Assembly: GCA_023436585.1 (NCBI GenBank)
Contig: JAEZIN010000034.1
Coordinates: forward strand, 1 to 43,827
Source of the DNA: Bacillota bacterium
GTDB taxonomy: Bacteria; Bacillota; Clostridia; Christensenellales; Aristaeellaceae
Direction: 5' to 3'
Length of the DNA stretch: 43,827 bases
In this document: piece after piece, positions 30,515 through 38,637 of the stretch
How positions within the stretch are numbered: the stretch's first letter is position 1
How the letters are laid out: every line of letters starts with the position of its first letter
Program-made: the position numbers and the translations under genes
Notes under the pieces: generated by a model
Told to the model about the DNA's origin: nothing
Database searches by the model: none
The model's input: only the letters and a program-made list of their open reading frames with translations

Positions 30515-31404
30515 AATTCAAGAAGCCGGTACTAATCTTATTGGTGCTTTCGTTTATCCTGATGGCTTCCGCGATGGGGGAAGGCTATTCCCTCCCCGTG
30601 GACGGCAGCCCGGGGCCCAAACCCAATCCTGCGGGGTATACCTCCCAAACGGTTTACGAGGATGAGTCCATCACCGTGACGATGGAAAGCCGTAAGATCG
30701 ACGATTCGGTCTACCACATCGCCTGGGTGAAGATTGCCCATCCCTCCCAGCTCCGGGCGGCGCTGGCAGGCCCCTATGGCTCGAAAAAGACGGCCAAAAC
30801 ATCGGAGATCGCGGCGGCAAACAACGCGGTGGTTGCCATCAACGGTGACTACTTCCAATACCGCAGCAGCGGTTATGAAGTCCGCCAGGGTGAGGTATTG
30901 CGCAAGACGCCCAACACAAAGCTGGACCTGCTGGTGGTGGACGAGAACGGTGATTTCCACATCTTCAAAAAGTCCAATAAAAAAGAGCTGACGGCTTTCT
31001 TACAGGAGCATACCCCCGTCAACGCTTTTACCTTCGGGCCCGCCCTTGTCAAGGACGGCGAGGTGCAGTACATCAACAACACCTACGGCTTTGCCCCCCA
31101 GGACAGGGCGCCCAGGGTAGGCATCGGGCAGATTGGCCCGCTCGAGTATGTGCTGGTGGTGGTGGATGGCCGCCAGGAAGACTATTCCCGTGGCATCAGC
31201 ATCAAGATGCTTGCGGAATTCATGGGCGAACTGGGCTGCCAGCAGGCCTTCAACCTGGACGGCGGCGGATCGGCCACCATGGTGTTCAACGGGGCCTGCT
31301 ACAACAGCATTTCGGACAAATCGGAACGCAACATATCGGATATCATTTATTTTGCATCGGCGGTGCCGGAATCGGCTTATAACGGCGCCGCGAAACAGGA
31401 GTGA
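30511..31404 (+). CDS. Phosphodiester glycosidase (NAGPA-domain) family exported protein, first paralogue
   Basis: A 297-residue protein with a signal peptide (FKKPVLILLVLSFILMASAMG) and one NAGPA/DUF2233 domain. Family members remove N-acetylglucosamine from phosphodiester linkages in eukaryotes, and bacterial members act on envelope or spore-coat polymers. Hallmarks visible: AINGDYFQYRSSG, AFTFGPALVKDGEV, PRVGIGQIGPLEYVLVVVDGR, and the NLDGGGSATMVFNG active-site strand. Coupled to the GT2-GtrA gene by a 4-bp overlap and followed within 6 bp by a paralogue. Exported, so it should act on a finished surface polymer. Confidence 0.92.
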   Translation: MKFKKPVLILLVLSFILMASAMGEGYSLPVDGSPGPKPNPAGYTSQTVYEDESITVTMESRKIDDSVYHIAWVKIAHPSQLRAALAGPYGSKKTAKTSEIAAANNAVVAINGDYFQYRSSGYEVRQGEVLRKTPNTKLDLLVVDENGDFHIFKKSNKKELTAFLQEHTPVNAFTFGPALVKDGEVQYINNTYGFAPQDRAPRVGIGQIGPLEYVLVVVDGRQEDYSRGISIKMLAEFMGELGCQQAFNLDGGGSATMVFNGACYNSISDKSERNISDIIYFASAVPESAYNGAAKQE

Positions 31405-31409
31405 CCGCA

Positions 31410-32480
31410 ATGGAAAAAAAGCGCCGTGTGGAAACAATCATATATGCTTCTTTAATCGCGCTGATGCTTCTTGTGCTCCCGCTGGTGGTGCCTACGGGGG
31501 CGATAATGAGTTCCGCGGACCGGGCCTATACGGAGAATGTCCCCTTGATCTTTGAGAATGAAGGCGAAGAGGATTTCTTTGAGGATATGCCGGAGGAGGA
31601 GCCGGAGGGCGGAGTGCCTGAATCCGGGCTGCTTCGGTTAAGCGCCAGCGGCGGGTCCGTGCCGGGTGTGGCCGCAGCCAGCCTGCCCATGGACTTTACA
31701 CCGGGCCTTTTGCCCAACCCTGCGGGATATGCGGAAAAAAGCTATCAGGATGAAAGCATCACCGTCACCATGGAAAGCCGCGAGGTGGGCGATTCCATGT
31801 TTCATGTGGCCCATGTCAAGATCGCCCATCCCTCCCAGCTTCGCACCGCCCTGGCCGGCCCTTATGGCACGAAGAAAACCAATAAGACATCCTCCATGGC
31901 CAAGGCCAACAATGCCGTGGTGGCCATGAACGGCGATTACTACAACAACCGCGAAGGCGGGTACATCGCCCGCCAGGGGGAGACCTTCCGCAAAAAGCCT
32001 TACAAGAGTCTGGATATGCTGGTCATCGACAGCAAGGGTGATTTTCATGTGCTGGTGAAAAGCGATCCGGAAAAGCTTACCGCCCTTGTGAAGGACCAGG
32101 AAAACCCCATCCTGCAGGCTTTCACCTTTGGACCGGCTCTGATTGTGGACGGCGCGGTCCAGCCGCTGCCGGAATCATACCAATTCAACATCCGCAGGCC
32201 CGAACCGCGCGCCGCCATCGGACAAATTGGCCCACTGGAATACGTGATGGTGGTGGTGGATGGCCGCAGGGATGATTCTCCCGGTGTCACCGTGGAGGAG
32301 CTGGGCGCTTTCATGGCGGAGCTTGGCTGCAAACAGGCCTTCAACATGGATGGCGGCAATTCCGCCACCATGATCTTCAACAACGCGTTCTACAGCCGCA
32401 AGACGGACAACTCCGAGCGCTCCGTCAGTGACATCATTTATTTTGCCTCGGCGGTGGACCCTGCCACTTGGCAGAAGTGA
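31410..32480 (+). CDS. Phosphodiester glycosidase (NAGPA-domain) family exported protein, second paralogue
   Basis: A 356-residue paralogue of the preceding protein, with an N-terminal hydrophobic segment (IIYASLIALMLLVLPLVVPTG) and an extra acidic linker (about 45-75, EGEEDFFEDMPEEEPEGG) before the NAGPA domain. Conserved blocks AMNGDYYNNREGG, AFTFGPALIVDGAV, PRAAIGQIGPLEYVMVVVDGR and NMDGGNSATMIFNN align closely with the first copy; the active-site GGG is GGN here. ATG at 31410 is chosen because AGGAG lies 8 bp upstream; a GTG at 31401 would overlap the previous stop. Tandem duplication with a domain-linker difference suggests distinct placement or substrate. Confidence 0.92.
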   Translation: MEKKRRVETIIYASLIALMLLVLPLVVPTGAIMSSADRAYTENVPLIFENEGEEDFFEDMPEEEPEGGVPESGLLRLSASGGSVPGVAAASLPMDFTPGLLPNPAGYAEKSYQDESITVTMESREVGDSMFHVAHVKIAHPSQLRTALAGPYGTKKTNKTSSMAKANNAVVAMNGDYYNNREGGYIARQGETFRKKPYKSLDMLVIDSKGDFHVLVKSDPEKLTALVKDQENPILQAFTFGPALIVDGAVQPLPESYQFNIRRPEPRAAIGQIGPLEYVMVVVDGRRDDSPGVTVEELGAFMAELGCKQAFNMDGGNSATMIFNNAFYSRKTDNSERSVSDIIYFASAVDPATWQK

Positions 32481-32504
32481 CGCCCTGTACAAAGGAGAAG
32501 CATC

Positions 32505-33473
32505 ATGTTTCAGGATGTGCAGTCTTTCCAGCTGACCATATACCTGTACGGGCTGTGCCTGGCGGCAGGCGCGGCCTTGTGGCTTTTAGCTGCCCTATAT
32601 CTTGCCAAAAAGAAAAGCGTGCCGTATGACGCGGTGCTGCTGACGGGCGTACTGGCGATTCCCATGGGACTGCTCTTTGCCCGCATTCTATACTGTCTGG
32701 TCAGCCTCGGCTATTATCTGGACACCATCGGCCAGCCTGTCGCCATGCTTTACTTCTGGGACGGCGGCTTTTCCATGATGGGTGCGCTGCTGGGCATCAG
32801 CCTTTCCGCTCTGCTGGCGGCCAAAGTCAAAAAAGTGCGTTTCGGAGAGCTGATGGATGTGCTGGCCGTACCGGCGGGGATTTTCATTGCCCTGGCGCGG
32901 CTTGGGGAAGCGTATACGATCCTGGGCCGCGGCAAGACCATCAATACACAGTGGATGATGGACAGCCCGTTTTTCAGCACCCGGGAGGCCTGGGGTGATT
33001 ATCACGCGGTGTTTCGGTATGAGGCTGTGGCGGCCGTACTGCTTGTTCTTGTGATGCTGTGCCTGTTCTTTGGCAGAAGAGCACGCGCCACGGCAAAGCC
33101 TGGCGATCTGGCCCTTGTGTTCGGCTCGCTGTTCGGCTCCGCCCAGGTGGTGCTGGAAAGCCTTCGGGACGATGGGCATATGCTGTGGGGCTTTGTGCGG
33201 GCTTCCCAGATCATCAGCATTCTTTTGCCGGCGGCGGCCATCGCCGTGTTCAGCGTACGTCTGATCAAACGCCATGGCTTCCACTGGCAGCCCTTGGCCG
33301 CCTGGCTGACAGCGGCAGCGGCTATCGGGCTTGGTGTCATCAAGGAATTTGATATCGATACAAGCAACAATCTGACCAGGGAATATGCGCTGATGTCGCT
33401 GGCCATGGCGGTGCTGGCAGCTGTAGCGCTGCTTCTTTGGAGGATGGCAAAAAACAAAAGACAAAACCCGTGA
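32505..33473 (+). CDS. Lgt-like membrane protein (prolipoprotein diacylglyceryl transferase family), key residues replaced
   Basis: A 322-residue protein with seven to eight predicted membrane helices and the Lgt fold signature FWDGGFSMMGALLGI. In true Lgt this reads W-GGMSFHGG, with a catalytic histidine where this protein has Met; the second signature RIGNFINGELWG appears here as RLGEAYTILGRG, so the Asn and Glu of the Lgt active site are Glu and Leu. It is therefore probably not a working lipoprotein transferase. It starts 24 bp after the second glycosidase gene (AAAGGAG ribosome site) and lies in the same run, so a role with the envelope polymer is more likely. Confidence 0.8.
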   Translation: MFQDVQSFQLTIYLYGLCLAAGAALWLLAALYLAKKKSVPYDAVLLTGVLAIPMGLLFARILYCLVSLGYYLDTIGQPVAMLYFWDGGFSMMGALLGISLSALLAAKVKKVRFGELMDVLAVPAGIFIALARLGEAYTILGRGKTINTQWMMDSPFFSTREAWGDYHAVFRYEAVAAVLLVLVMLCLFFGRRARATAKPGDLALVFGSLFGSAQVVLESLRDDGHMLWGFVRASQIISILLPAAAIAVFSVRLIKRHGFHWQPLAAWLTAAAAIGLGVIKEFDIDTSNNLTREYALMSLAMAVLAAVALLLWRMAKNKRQNP

Positions 33474-33499
33474 CTGGCCTGCCCAAGGAGGGATTGCGG

Positions 33500-34648
33500 A
33501 TGAATGAGAACAGCAACGCGCTGCGCCGTTTCGTCACCGGAGAGCTGCCGCCCCCTTATAAGGAGCGGGAGGATGCTTTCTTCGGGGGATTTGTACGCGA
33601 CAACTGCCTGCGGCTGGGGATACTCGGCCTTATGGCCGCTGTTCTGCAAGGTGCCATCCTGTTCTCCCTTGGCGATCTTCCCATCATGCGTGACCTGCTC
33701 ATGCGTTGGTTCACCCTGCTGGCCGTCATCGGCCTTGGCATTTTCGGGCTGTTCTTTCTGCGCCAGGCGAAGGGGAAGATGCCCGCCTCCACCTTGTGGG
33801 CATGCCAGGTGGCGTTTGCCGTCTATTACACGGTGGTGGACCTTTGCATCCTGTTCCTGTACCACCAAATGCAGCCCGGACCCCATTTGATGATTCCCGC
33901 CTTGCTGTTGGGAACTATGATGTCCATGACGGGCGGGCTGAGCATCACGTGCTTTGGGGGATACCTGCTGAGCGTGCTTTTGCTGGTGGGGGAGCCTGCG
34001 CTGCTGGCGTACGGTATGGTGACCGTTATGGCAGCCTATCTTATATCCAGGGAGCGGTACAGGGAAAGGATAGCCCTGTTTGTATCGGGCATAAAGGCGG
34101 AGCAGAAGGAGCAGGACATAACGGAGCTTCGCCGGCGTCTGGAACGCATGACCTCCTGGGACGAGCAGACGCAAATGAACAACCGGCGTGCCATGAGCTC
34201 CTGGCTGGAAGCCGTATGGCCCCTTTGTGTGCGCAACCGCATTCCCGTGGCGGTAATCATCGCCGCCCCGGATGGTATGGGAAAAGTGCGCACGGAAAAA
34301 GGGTCCGATGTGGCGGCGGCCCGCTTCAATCAGTTCGCCGCGGCTTTGAAACCCTTTGTACGCCGCCAGTCCGATTTCCTGGGCCGGTACGAGGAAGGCA
34401 AGTTCATTATCTTGTATTCGGGGCCTGCCCGCAGGGATACGGATATGCTGGCCAGGCGCATCCAGGATGACCTAAAAAGGCAGGCCTGGGTGGATGAACC
34501 CGGCGAAAACATCTCACTGAGCATGGGCATCGTATATGGCCTGCCCGGCGACAATATGGTAACGGCCCAGTGGATGACCAGGGCGGACGACGTATTGGAA
34601 AAAGCCAGGCTGCAAGGGCCTGGCACAGTGCTGGTGGAAGAGGCGTGA
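33500..34648 (+). CDS. Membrane protein with degenerate GGDEF domain
   Basis: A 382-residue protein. Residues about 45-200 contain five to six membrane helices without a known sensor signature, followed by a coiled coil (about 205-225) and a GGDEF-like domain. The usual DxLTGLxNRR is SWDEQTQMNNRRAM and the catalytic GG[DE]EF is replaced by GRYEEGKF, so cyclase activity is unlikely; it may bind nucleotide or act as a regulator. ATG 33500 with AAGGAGG 8 bp upstream; it follows the Lgt-like gene by 26 bp. End of the co-directional envelope run and convergent with the GNAT gene 7 bp away. Confidence 0.82.
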   Translation: MNENSNALRRFVTGELPPPYKEREDAFFGGFVRDNCLRLGILGLMAAVLQGAILFSLGDLPIMRDLLMRWFTLLAVIGLGIFGLFFLRQAKGKMPASTLWACQVAFAVYYTVVDLCILFLYHQMQPGPHLMIPALLLGTMMSMTGGLSITCFGGYLLSVLLLVGEPALLAYGMVTVMAAYLISRERYRERIALFVSGIKAEQKEQDITELRRRLERMTSWDEQTQMNNRRAMSSWLEAVWPLCVRNRIPVAVIIAAPDGMGKVRTEKGSDVAAARFNQFAAALKPFVRRQSDFLGRYEEGKFIILYSGPARRDTDMLARRIQDDLKRQAWVDEPGENISLSMGIVYGLPGDNMVTAQWMTRADDVLEKARLQGPGTVLVEEA

Positions 34649-34655
34649 CAAGGCT

Positions 34656-35090
34656 TTATCCTTTTTTACAGCCGGTGCAGGTATCCAGCGTGATGTCTTC
34701 CCCGCGCAGTTCATGGCAAATTGCGCCATAAGGGTCCTTTTCTCCGGAGGGGGCAAAGCCGTAGCGCGCAAAGAACGGGGACGCATCAGGCTTGGCGTGC
34801 AGAACCACCCTGACGGCGTTATGCTGCTGCGCCTTGTACAGCAAAAGGCGTGTCAGGAAATCACCGAGTCTTCTGCCCCTAAAGCCGGGGAGTACGCCGA
34901 TGAAGCCTATATGGAACGCGCCGCCTTCCCACCAGATGCGGCCCGTGCCCACAGCCTGCCCTTCGCAAAAGGCCAAAGCCTGCCAGGCCAGCGCATCTTT
35001 GTCATCCCGGTCCAGGGCAAAAATCTCACGGCGCAAAAAAAGCGCCGGTTCGATGTCGGCTCCCGGAGGGAGCCATTTTCCTTCCACCAT
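34656..35090 (-). CDS. GNAT family N-acetyltransferase
   Basis: A 144-residue acetyltransferase. Acetyl-CoA motif A is IGFIGVLPGFRGRRLGDFLTRLLL, with R-G-R-R-L-G as the pyrophosphate loop, followed by VVLHAKPDASPFFARYGFAPSG. The order matches ElaA/YjcF-like small GNATs, but the substrate cannot be inferred. An unusual tail, CTGCKKG, ends the protein and could bind a metal. ATG 35088-35090 with AGGTG upstream; the long upstream reading frame on this strand is antisense to the next gene and is not part of the protein. Divergent from the DUF896 gene by 30 bp. Confidence 0.88.
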   Translation of the reverse strand: MVEGKWLPPGADIEPALFLRREIFALDRDDKDALAWQALAFCEGQAVGTGRIWWEGGAFHIGFIGVLPGFRGRRLGDFLTRLLLYKAQQHNAVRVVLHAKPDASPFFARYGFAPSGEKDPYGAICHELRGEDITLDTCTGCKKG

Positions 35091-35120
35091 ACCGACACCT
35101 GCTTTCCAGGAGGATGATTT

Positions 35121-35330
35121 ATGAATCAGGATAAAATACAGCGCATCAACGAACTGGCCCGGAAAAAGAAAACGGTGGGGCTGACCCAGGGGGAACTTCA
35201 GGAGCAGCAGGCGCTGCGCAGCGAGTATTTGAAAGCCTTCCGGGCAAACATGGAGCAAATGCTGGAGGGTATTAAGATCAAGGAAGCGGACGGCTCTATA
35301 GTGCCGCTTCAGAAAAAGCGCCCCAACTAA
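35121..35330 (+). CDS. DUF896 (UPF0291, YnzC-like) protein
   Basis: A 69-residue helical protein. The start KIQRINELARKKKTVGLTQGE-like sequence and LRSEYLKAFRANMEQMLEGI are the typical DUF896 pattern (family with B. subtilis YnzC; YneB operon relatives). Function is not established. ATG 35121 follows CCAGGAGGATG. Stands between the GNAT gene and the DUF1292 gene, which has a promoter of its own. Confidence 0.93.
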   Translation: MNQDKIQRINELARKKKTVGLTQGELQEQQALRSEYLKAFRANMEQMLEGIKIKEADGSIVPLQKKRPN

Positions 35331-35383
35331 TAGTATAGTCTGGACAGCCTGGTCTGTCAAAGGCAAAATGTTTGCCCCAAACC

Positions 35384-35412
35384 TTGCGTGGTTTGGACGT
35401 ATCTGGTATAAT
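35384..35412 (+). promoter_or_regulatory. Promoter of the DUF1292 gene
   Basis: TTGCGT (35384-35389), 17-bp spacer, TATAAT (35407-35412) with an extended -10 TG one base upstream. Predicted leader is about 85 nt. Confidence 0.85.
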
Positions 35413-35480
35413 GAAGGCGGAACAAGGGGAAAGTACTTATACGAAGTGCATCAAGGCCGCGGCCGAAGGAGGCCGTGGAG

Positions 35481-35501
35481 ATGCAAAGAAAGCGGGGGTG
35501 A
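35481..35501 (+). CDS. Possible six-codon leader ORF before the DUF1292 gene
   Basis: ATG at 35481, stop TGA at 35499-35501, encoding MQRKRG. It has the best ribosome binding site in the leader (AAGGAGG, 8-nt spacing), and its stop overlaps the candidate GTG start of the DUF1292 gene and lies 5 bp before the TTG start. Could mediate translational coupling; it may also be chance. Confidence 0.35.
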   Translation: MQRKRG

Positions 35502-35506
35502 GTCCA

Positions 35507-35872
35507 TTGTACGAGGATGACCAGCTGGATATCGTCGAAGGAACGGACGAGGAGGGAAATAAAATCCTTCTGCAGGTCATGGAGTACTTCTTCTACAATG
35601 GTGAGGAATATGTGGTCCTTGGCGATGCAGAGGAAAGCGAAGAAGATTGCGAAGAATGTGAATGCGAAGCCTGCGGGCATGAAGAAGGCCACGAACATGA
35701 AACAGACCTTTATATTATGAAGGTAATCACCTCCACCGATGAAAGCGGCGAAGAAGTGGAAGAATTCGTGCCTGTGGACGAAGACCTGATGGACAAACTC
35801 ATCCAAGTGGTGCAGACCAATTTCAGTGAAGAAGACGACGAAGAAGAACTGGAAGACGAGGAAGAGGAATAA
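35507..35872 (+). CDS. DUF1292 domain protein with Cys/His-rich insert
   Basis: A very acidic 121-residue protein of the DUF1292 (YrzB-like) family. The family core is LDIVEGTDEEGNKILLQVMEYFFYNGEEYVVL and later FVPVDEDLMDKLIQVVQTNF. Between them is an insert with CEECECEACGHEEGHEHE, a spacing that looks able to bind a metal ion. The C-terminal tail is almost all Glu and Asp. The TTG at 35507 is favoured by GGGGGTGA 5 bp upstream; GTG at 35498 is the alternative. In many Clostridia the gene follows ruvX; here it stands with DUF896 and has its own promoter and terminator. Function unknown. Confidence 0.88.
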   Translation: MYEDDQLDIVEGTDEEGNKILLQVMEYFFYNGEEYVVLGDAEESEEDCEECECEACGHEEGHEHETDLYIMKVITSTDESGEEVEEFVPVDEDLMDKLIQVVQTNFSEEDDEEELEDEEEE

Positions 35873-35909
35873 CCTAGGGTCGGTTCCCACAACTGCATAG
35901 TCTCGATCG

Positions 35910-35937
35910 GCCGGGCGGCATCGCTGCCCGGCTTTGA
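35910..35937 (+). terminator. Terminator-like hairpin after the DUF1292 gene
   Basis: GCCGGGC (35910-35916), 9-nt loop, GCCCGGC (35926-35932), then TTTGAATATTT. A second, AT-rich hairpin GATTTTCGAT/ATCGAAATC lies at about 36002-36025, upstream of uvrC. Confidence 0.72.
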
Positions 35938-36068
35938 ATATTTCAGCATATTAGGATAGATTATCGCATTGCACACAAGGGATTGGCTTACCCAATGAAA
36001 GGGATTTTCGATTTACTATCGAAATCTAAATTCTATCACAAGTTAATGTTGATGAAGGCAGGAGAACC

Positions 36069-37931
36069 ATGACGGACGAACTGCGCCTGAAAATAGAAAA
36101 TCTGCCAGACAGCCCCGGCTGCTACCTGATGAAGCAACAGGGGGAGATCATTTATGTGGGGAAGGCTGTGAACCTGAAAAACAGGGTGCGCAGTTACTTT
36201 CAAAACTCCCGGGGCCATACGGTCAAGGTGGCGGCCATGGTGGGCAAGGTCGACGATTTTGACATCATGCTCTGCACCACCAACCTGGAAGCGCTGATTC
36301 TGGAGTGCAACCTGATCAAGCGCCACAAGCCCTATTACAACATCCTTCTAAAAGATGACAAGCATTACCCCTATGTGCGGGTGGACATGCAAAAGCCCTT
36401 TCCCAGACTGGAAGTGGCGCGCCGCATCGAAAAGGACGGGGCAAAATACTTTGGTCCCTACATCGGTGCCACGGTGGTCCGCCAGGTGATGGACGCTGTA
36501 CAGAACATTTTTCCGCTGCGCAATTGCACACTGGACCTGCCGCTGAAAACGCCGCGCCGGCCCTGCGTTCAGTACGAGATTGGCCGCTGCCTGGCCCCCT
36601 GCGCCAACAAGTGCACCAGGGAAGAGTATGGGGCCATGATGGAGCAGGTACTGAATTTCCTGGGCGGCCGGTACCAGGATGTGGTGAACCGCATGAAGGC
36701 GGATATGGAAGCGGCGGCCAAAGCGCTGAATTTTGAGCGCGCGGCGTATCTACGCGACAAGATGCAGGATGTGGAGATCCTCATGGAGCGGCAGCGCGCC
36801 ATACAGGTCAGCGGCGCGGATCAGGATATACTGGCCATCGCCCAGGACGGGCTGGACGCCATGGTGCAGGTATTATACGTCCGAGGCGGGCTTATGAACG
36901 GCGGCGACCACTTTGTGCTCCCCCAGGCCGGCAGCGATTTAAAAGGAGAGGTTCTGGCCGCGTTCCTCACCCAGTACTATGAGGACGGCAACCTCATTCC
37001 CAGGCAGGTTCTGTGCCAGGAGCTGCCGGACAACCGGGAGGAGCTGGAAGCCTGGCTGCGGGAAGCAAGGGGCGGCGCGGTCACGTTGACCACGCCCAAG
37101 CGGGGTGAGAAGCATGACCTGGTGCTGATGGCGGAAAAGAACGCACAGGACGCGCTGGAAAAACGGAATGCCAGAAGCGCCATCAAGGAGGAGCGCACCA
37201 CCGGCGCGGCGGCCGCGCTGGGCGAGGCGCTGGGGCTTGCAAACCCGCCCAGGCGCATCGAGGGCTATGATATCTCCAATACCCAGGGCGTATTGAGCGT
37301 GGCTTCCATGGTGGTTTTCATCGATGGGGAGCCGGCCAAAAAGGAATACAGGCACTTCCGCATTAAAACAGTGGAAGGGCCCAACGACTTTGCCTCCATG
37401 AACGAGGTGGTGGGCCGCAGGTTCCGCCACGGGATGGAGGAGCAAAAGGAGCGAGCGGAGGATGGGCTGCCCATGGAAGGCGGCAAGTTCTCCGATATGC
37501 CGGATTTGGTGCTCATCGACGGCGGCCCGGAGCAGCTGGCTTTTGCACGGCGTGCCATGCGGGAATCGGGGGCTGATGTGCCCATGTTCGGCCTGGCCAA
37601 GCGGCTGGAGGAAATCTTCCTGCCGGACAGGGAGCTGCCCATATTGCTGGATAAGCGTTCGCCGGCGCTGCATCTCATACAGCGCATCCGCGATGAGGCG
37701 CATCGCTTTGCCATTACCCACCACAGAAACTTGCGCGGCAAGGAAAGCGTCCACAGTCAGATTGAGGACATCCCCGGCATCGGGCCCACAAGAAGAAAAG
37801 CGCTGCTGAAGCACTTTCATTCCCTGCAGGCTGTCAAGAACGCATCGTTTGAAGATTTGATTGCTGTGCCCGGCATGACAAAGCCGGCGGCGGAAGCGGT
37901 GCTTAAATGGGCGGAAGAGAAAAAAGCGTGA
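36069..37931 (+). CDS. uvrC: Excinuclease ABC subunit UvrC
   Basis: Dual-incision nuclease of nucleotide excision repair. The 620-residue protein has the GIY-YIG domain (about 10-95, SPGCYLMKQQGEIIYVGKAVNLKNRV), a Cys-rich stretch (CVQYEIGRCLAPCANKC), the UVR motif (about 205-240, AKALNFERAAYLRDKM), the RNase H-like 5' nuclease domain (EGYDISNTQG and VLIDGGPEQL), and two helix-hairpin-helix motifs at the C terminus (IEDIPGIGPTRRKALL and AVPGMTKPAAEAVL). Full family length. ATG 36069, preceded by GGCAGGAG. Transcribed alone; convergent with pgsA. Confidence 0.97.
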   Translation: MTDELRLKIENLPDSPGCYLMKQQGEIIYVGKAVNLKNRVRSYFQNSRGHTVKVAAMVGKVDDFDIMLCTTNLEALILECNLIKRHKPYYNILLKDDKHYPYVRVDMQKPFPRLEVARRIEKDGAKYFGPYIGATVVRQVMDAVQNIFPLRNCTLDLPLKTPRRPCVQYEIGRCLAPCANKCTREEYGAMMEQVLNFLGGRYQDVVNRMKADMEAAAKALNFERAAYLRDKMQDVEILMERQRAIQVSGADQDILAIAQDGLDAMVQVLYVRGGLMNGGDHFVLPQAGSDLKGEVLAAFLTQYYEDGNLIPRQVLCQELPDNREELEAWLREARGGAVTLTTPKRGEKHDLVLMAEKNAQDALEKRNARSAIKEERTTGAAAALGEALGLANPPRRIEGYDISNTQGVLSVASMVVFIDGEPAKKEYRHFRIKTVEGPNDFASMNEVVGRRFRHGMEEQKERAEDGLPMEGGKFSDMPDLVLIDGGPEQLAFARRAMRESGADVPMFGLAKRLEEIFLPDRELPILLDKRSPALHLIQRIRDEAHRFAITHHRNLRGKESVHSQIEDIPGIGPTRRKALLKHFHSLQAVKNASFEDLIAVPGMTKPAAEAVLKWAEEKKA

Positions 37932-37960
37932 TCAGGCTTGTGCAGCCGCGATTATCATTA

Positions 37961-38527
37961 TTATGCCTGTGACCTGGCCTCTCTCAGCTTTTCGATGGCC
38001 CGGCGGGTGTAAAACGCCAACGCCAGCAGCGTCAGGCCAACGGAGATCCACAACAGAAGCATATCCCACTGTACATACTTCATGGCAATAAAGTCCGCAT
38101 GGAAGAAGGAAAGGGAAATGGCGGCGATGAAAAGGAATTGCGCAGCCTTGCCCACCGGCTCGCTGTAGACGACGATCCCCTTTTTCAGCATATAGATGCC
38201 GCCCAGCACCATGATGATCTCCTTGAGCAGGACGATGATCACGGCGGCTGGAGGAAGTATTCCGCTGAAGGTTTGAACAAGCAGCACGGATATTACCATC
38301 AGCTTGTCGGCCAGCGGGTCCATCAGCTTGCCGAAGTTGGTGACAAGGTTATATTTTCGGGCGATGAAGCCGTCGAGTAGATCGGTGAAACTGGCCAGCA
38401 AAAATACACCCAGCGCCTGATAGCGCAGGGAGGAATAGTACAGCACAAGAAATACGGGGATCAGCGCTGCCCGCAGCATGGTCAGCACATTGGGCACATT
38501 CCAAATGTTTTCCCGCTTCTTCTCCAT
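37961..38527 (-). CDS. pgsA: CDP-diacylglycerol--glycerol-3-phosphate 3-phosphatidyltransferase
   Basis: Membrane enzyme making phosphatidylglycerol-phosphate from CDP-diacylglycerol and glycerol 3-phosphate. From ATG 38525-38527 (AAGGAGG 7 bp upstream) the protein has 188 residues, with NVPNVLTMLRAALIPVF at the N terminus and the CDP-alcohol phosphotransferase motif D-x2-DG-x2-AR-x8-G-x3-D-x3-D complete (DLLDGFIARKY...GKLMDPLAD). About five membrane helices. An extended -10 sequence (TGTTATGAT) lies upstream on the minus strand at about 38566-38576. Related head-group transferases share the motif, so the acceptor is inferred from overall similarity to PgsA. Confidence 0.9.
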   Translation of the reverse strand: MEKKRENIWNVPNVLTMLRAALIPVFLVLYYSSLRYQALGVFLLASFTDLLDGFIARKYNLVTNFGKLMDPLADKLMVISVLLVQTFSGILPPAAVIIVLLKEIIMVLGGIYMLKKGIVVYSEPVGKAAQFLFIAAISLSFFHADFIAMKYVQWDMLLLWISVGLTLLALAFYTRRAIEKLREARSQA

Positions 38528-38637
38528 GGGGCATCCTCCTTGGTTATCCATATGCGCCTTATGTATATATCATAACACATATTTACAGGTTTGGCAGCGG
38601 CAAGCGTGAAAATTGCTGACATGCAAAGGAGAACGCG

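Noticed and set aside
36002..36025. AT-rich hairpin before uvrC as a riboswitch or damage-response operator
   Set aside because: It is small, has no conserved aptamer features and does not match a LexA-type box.
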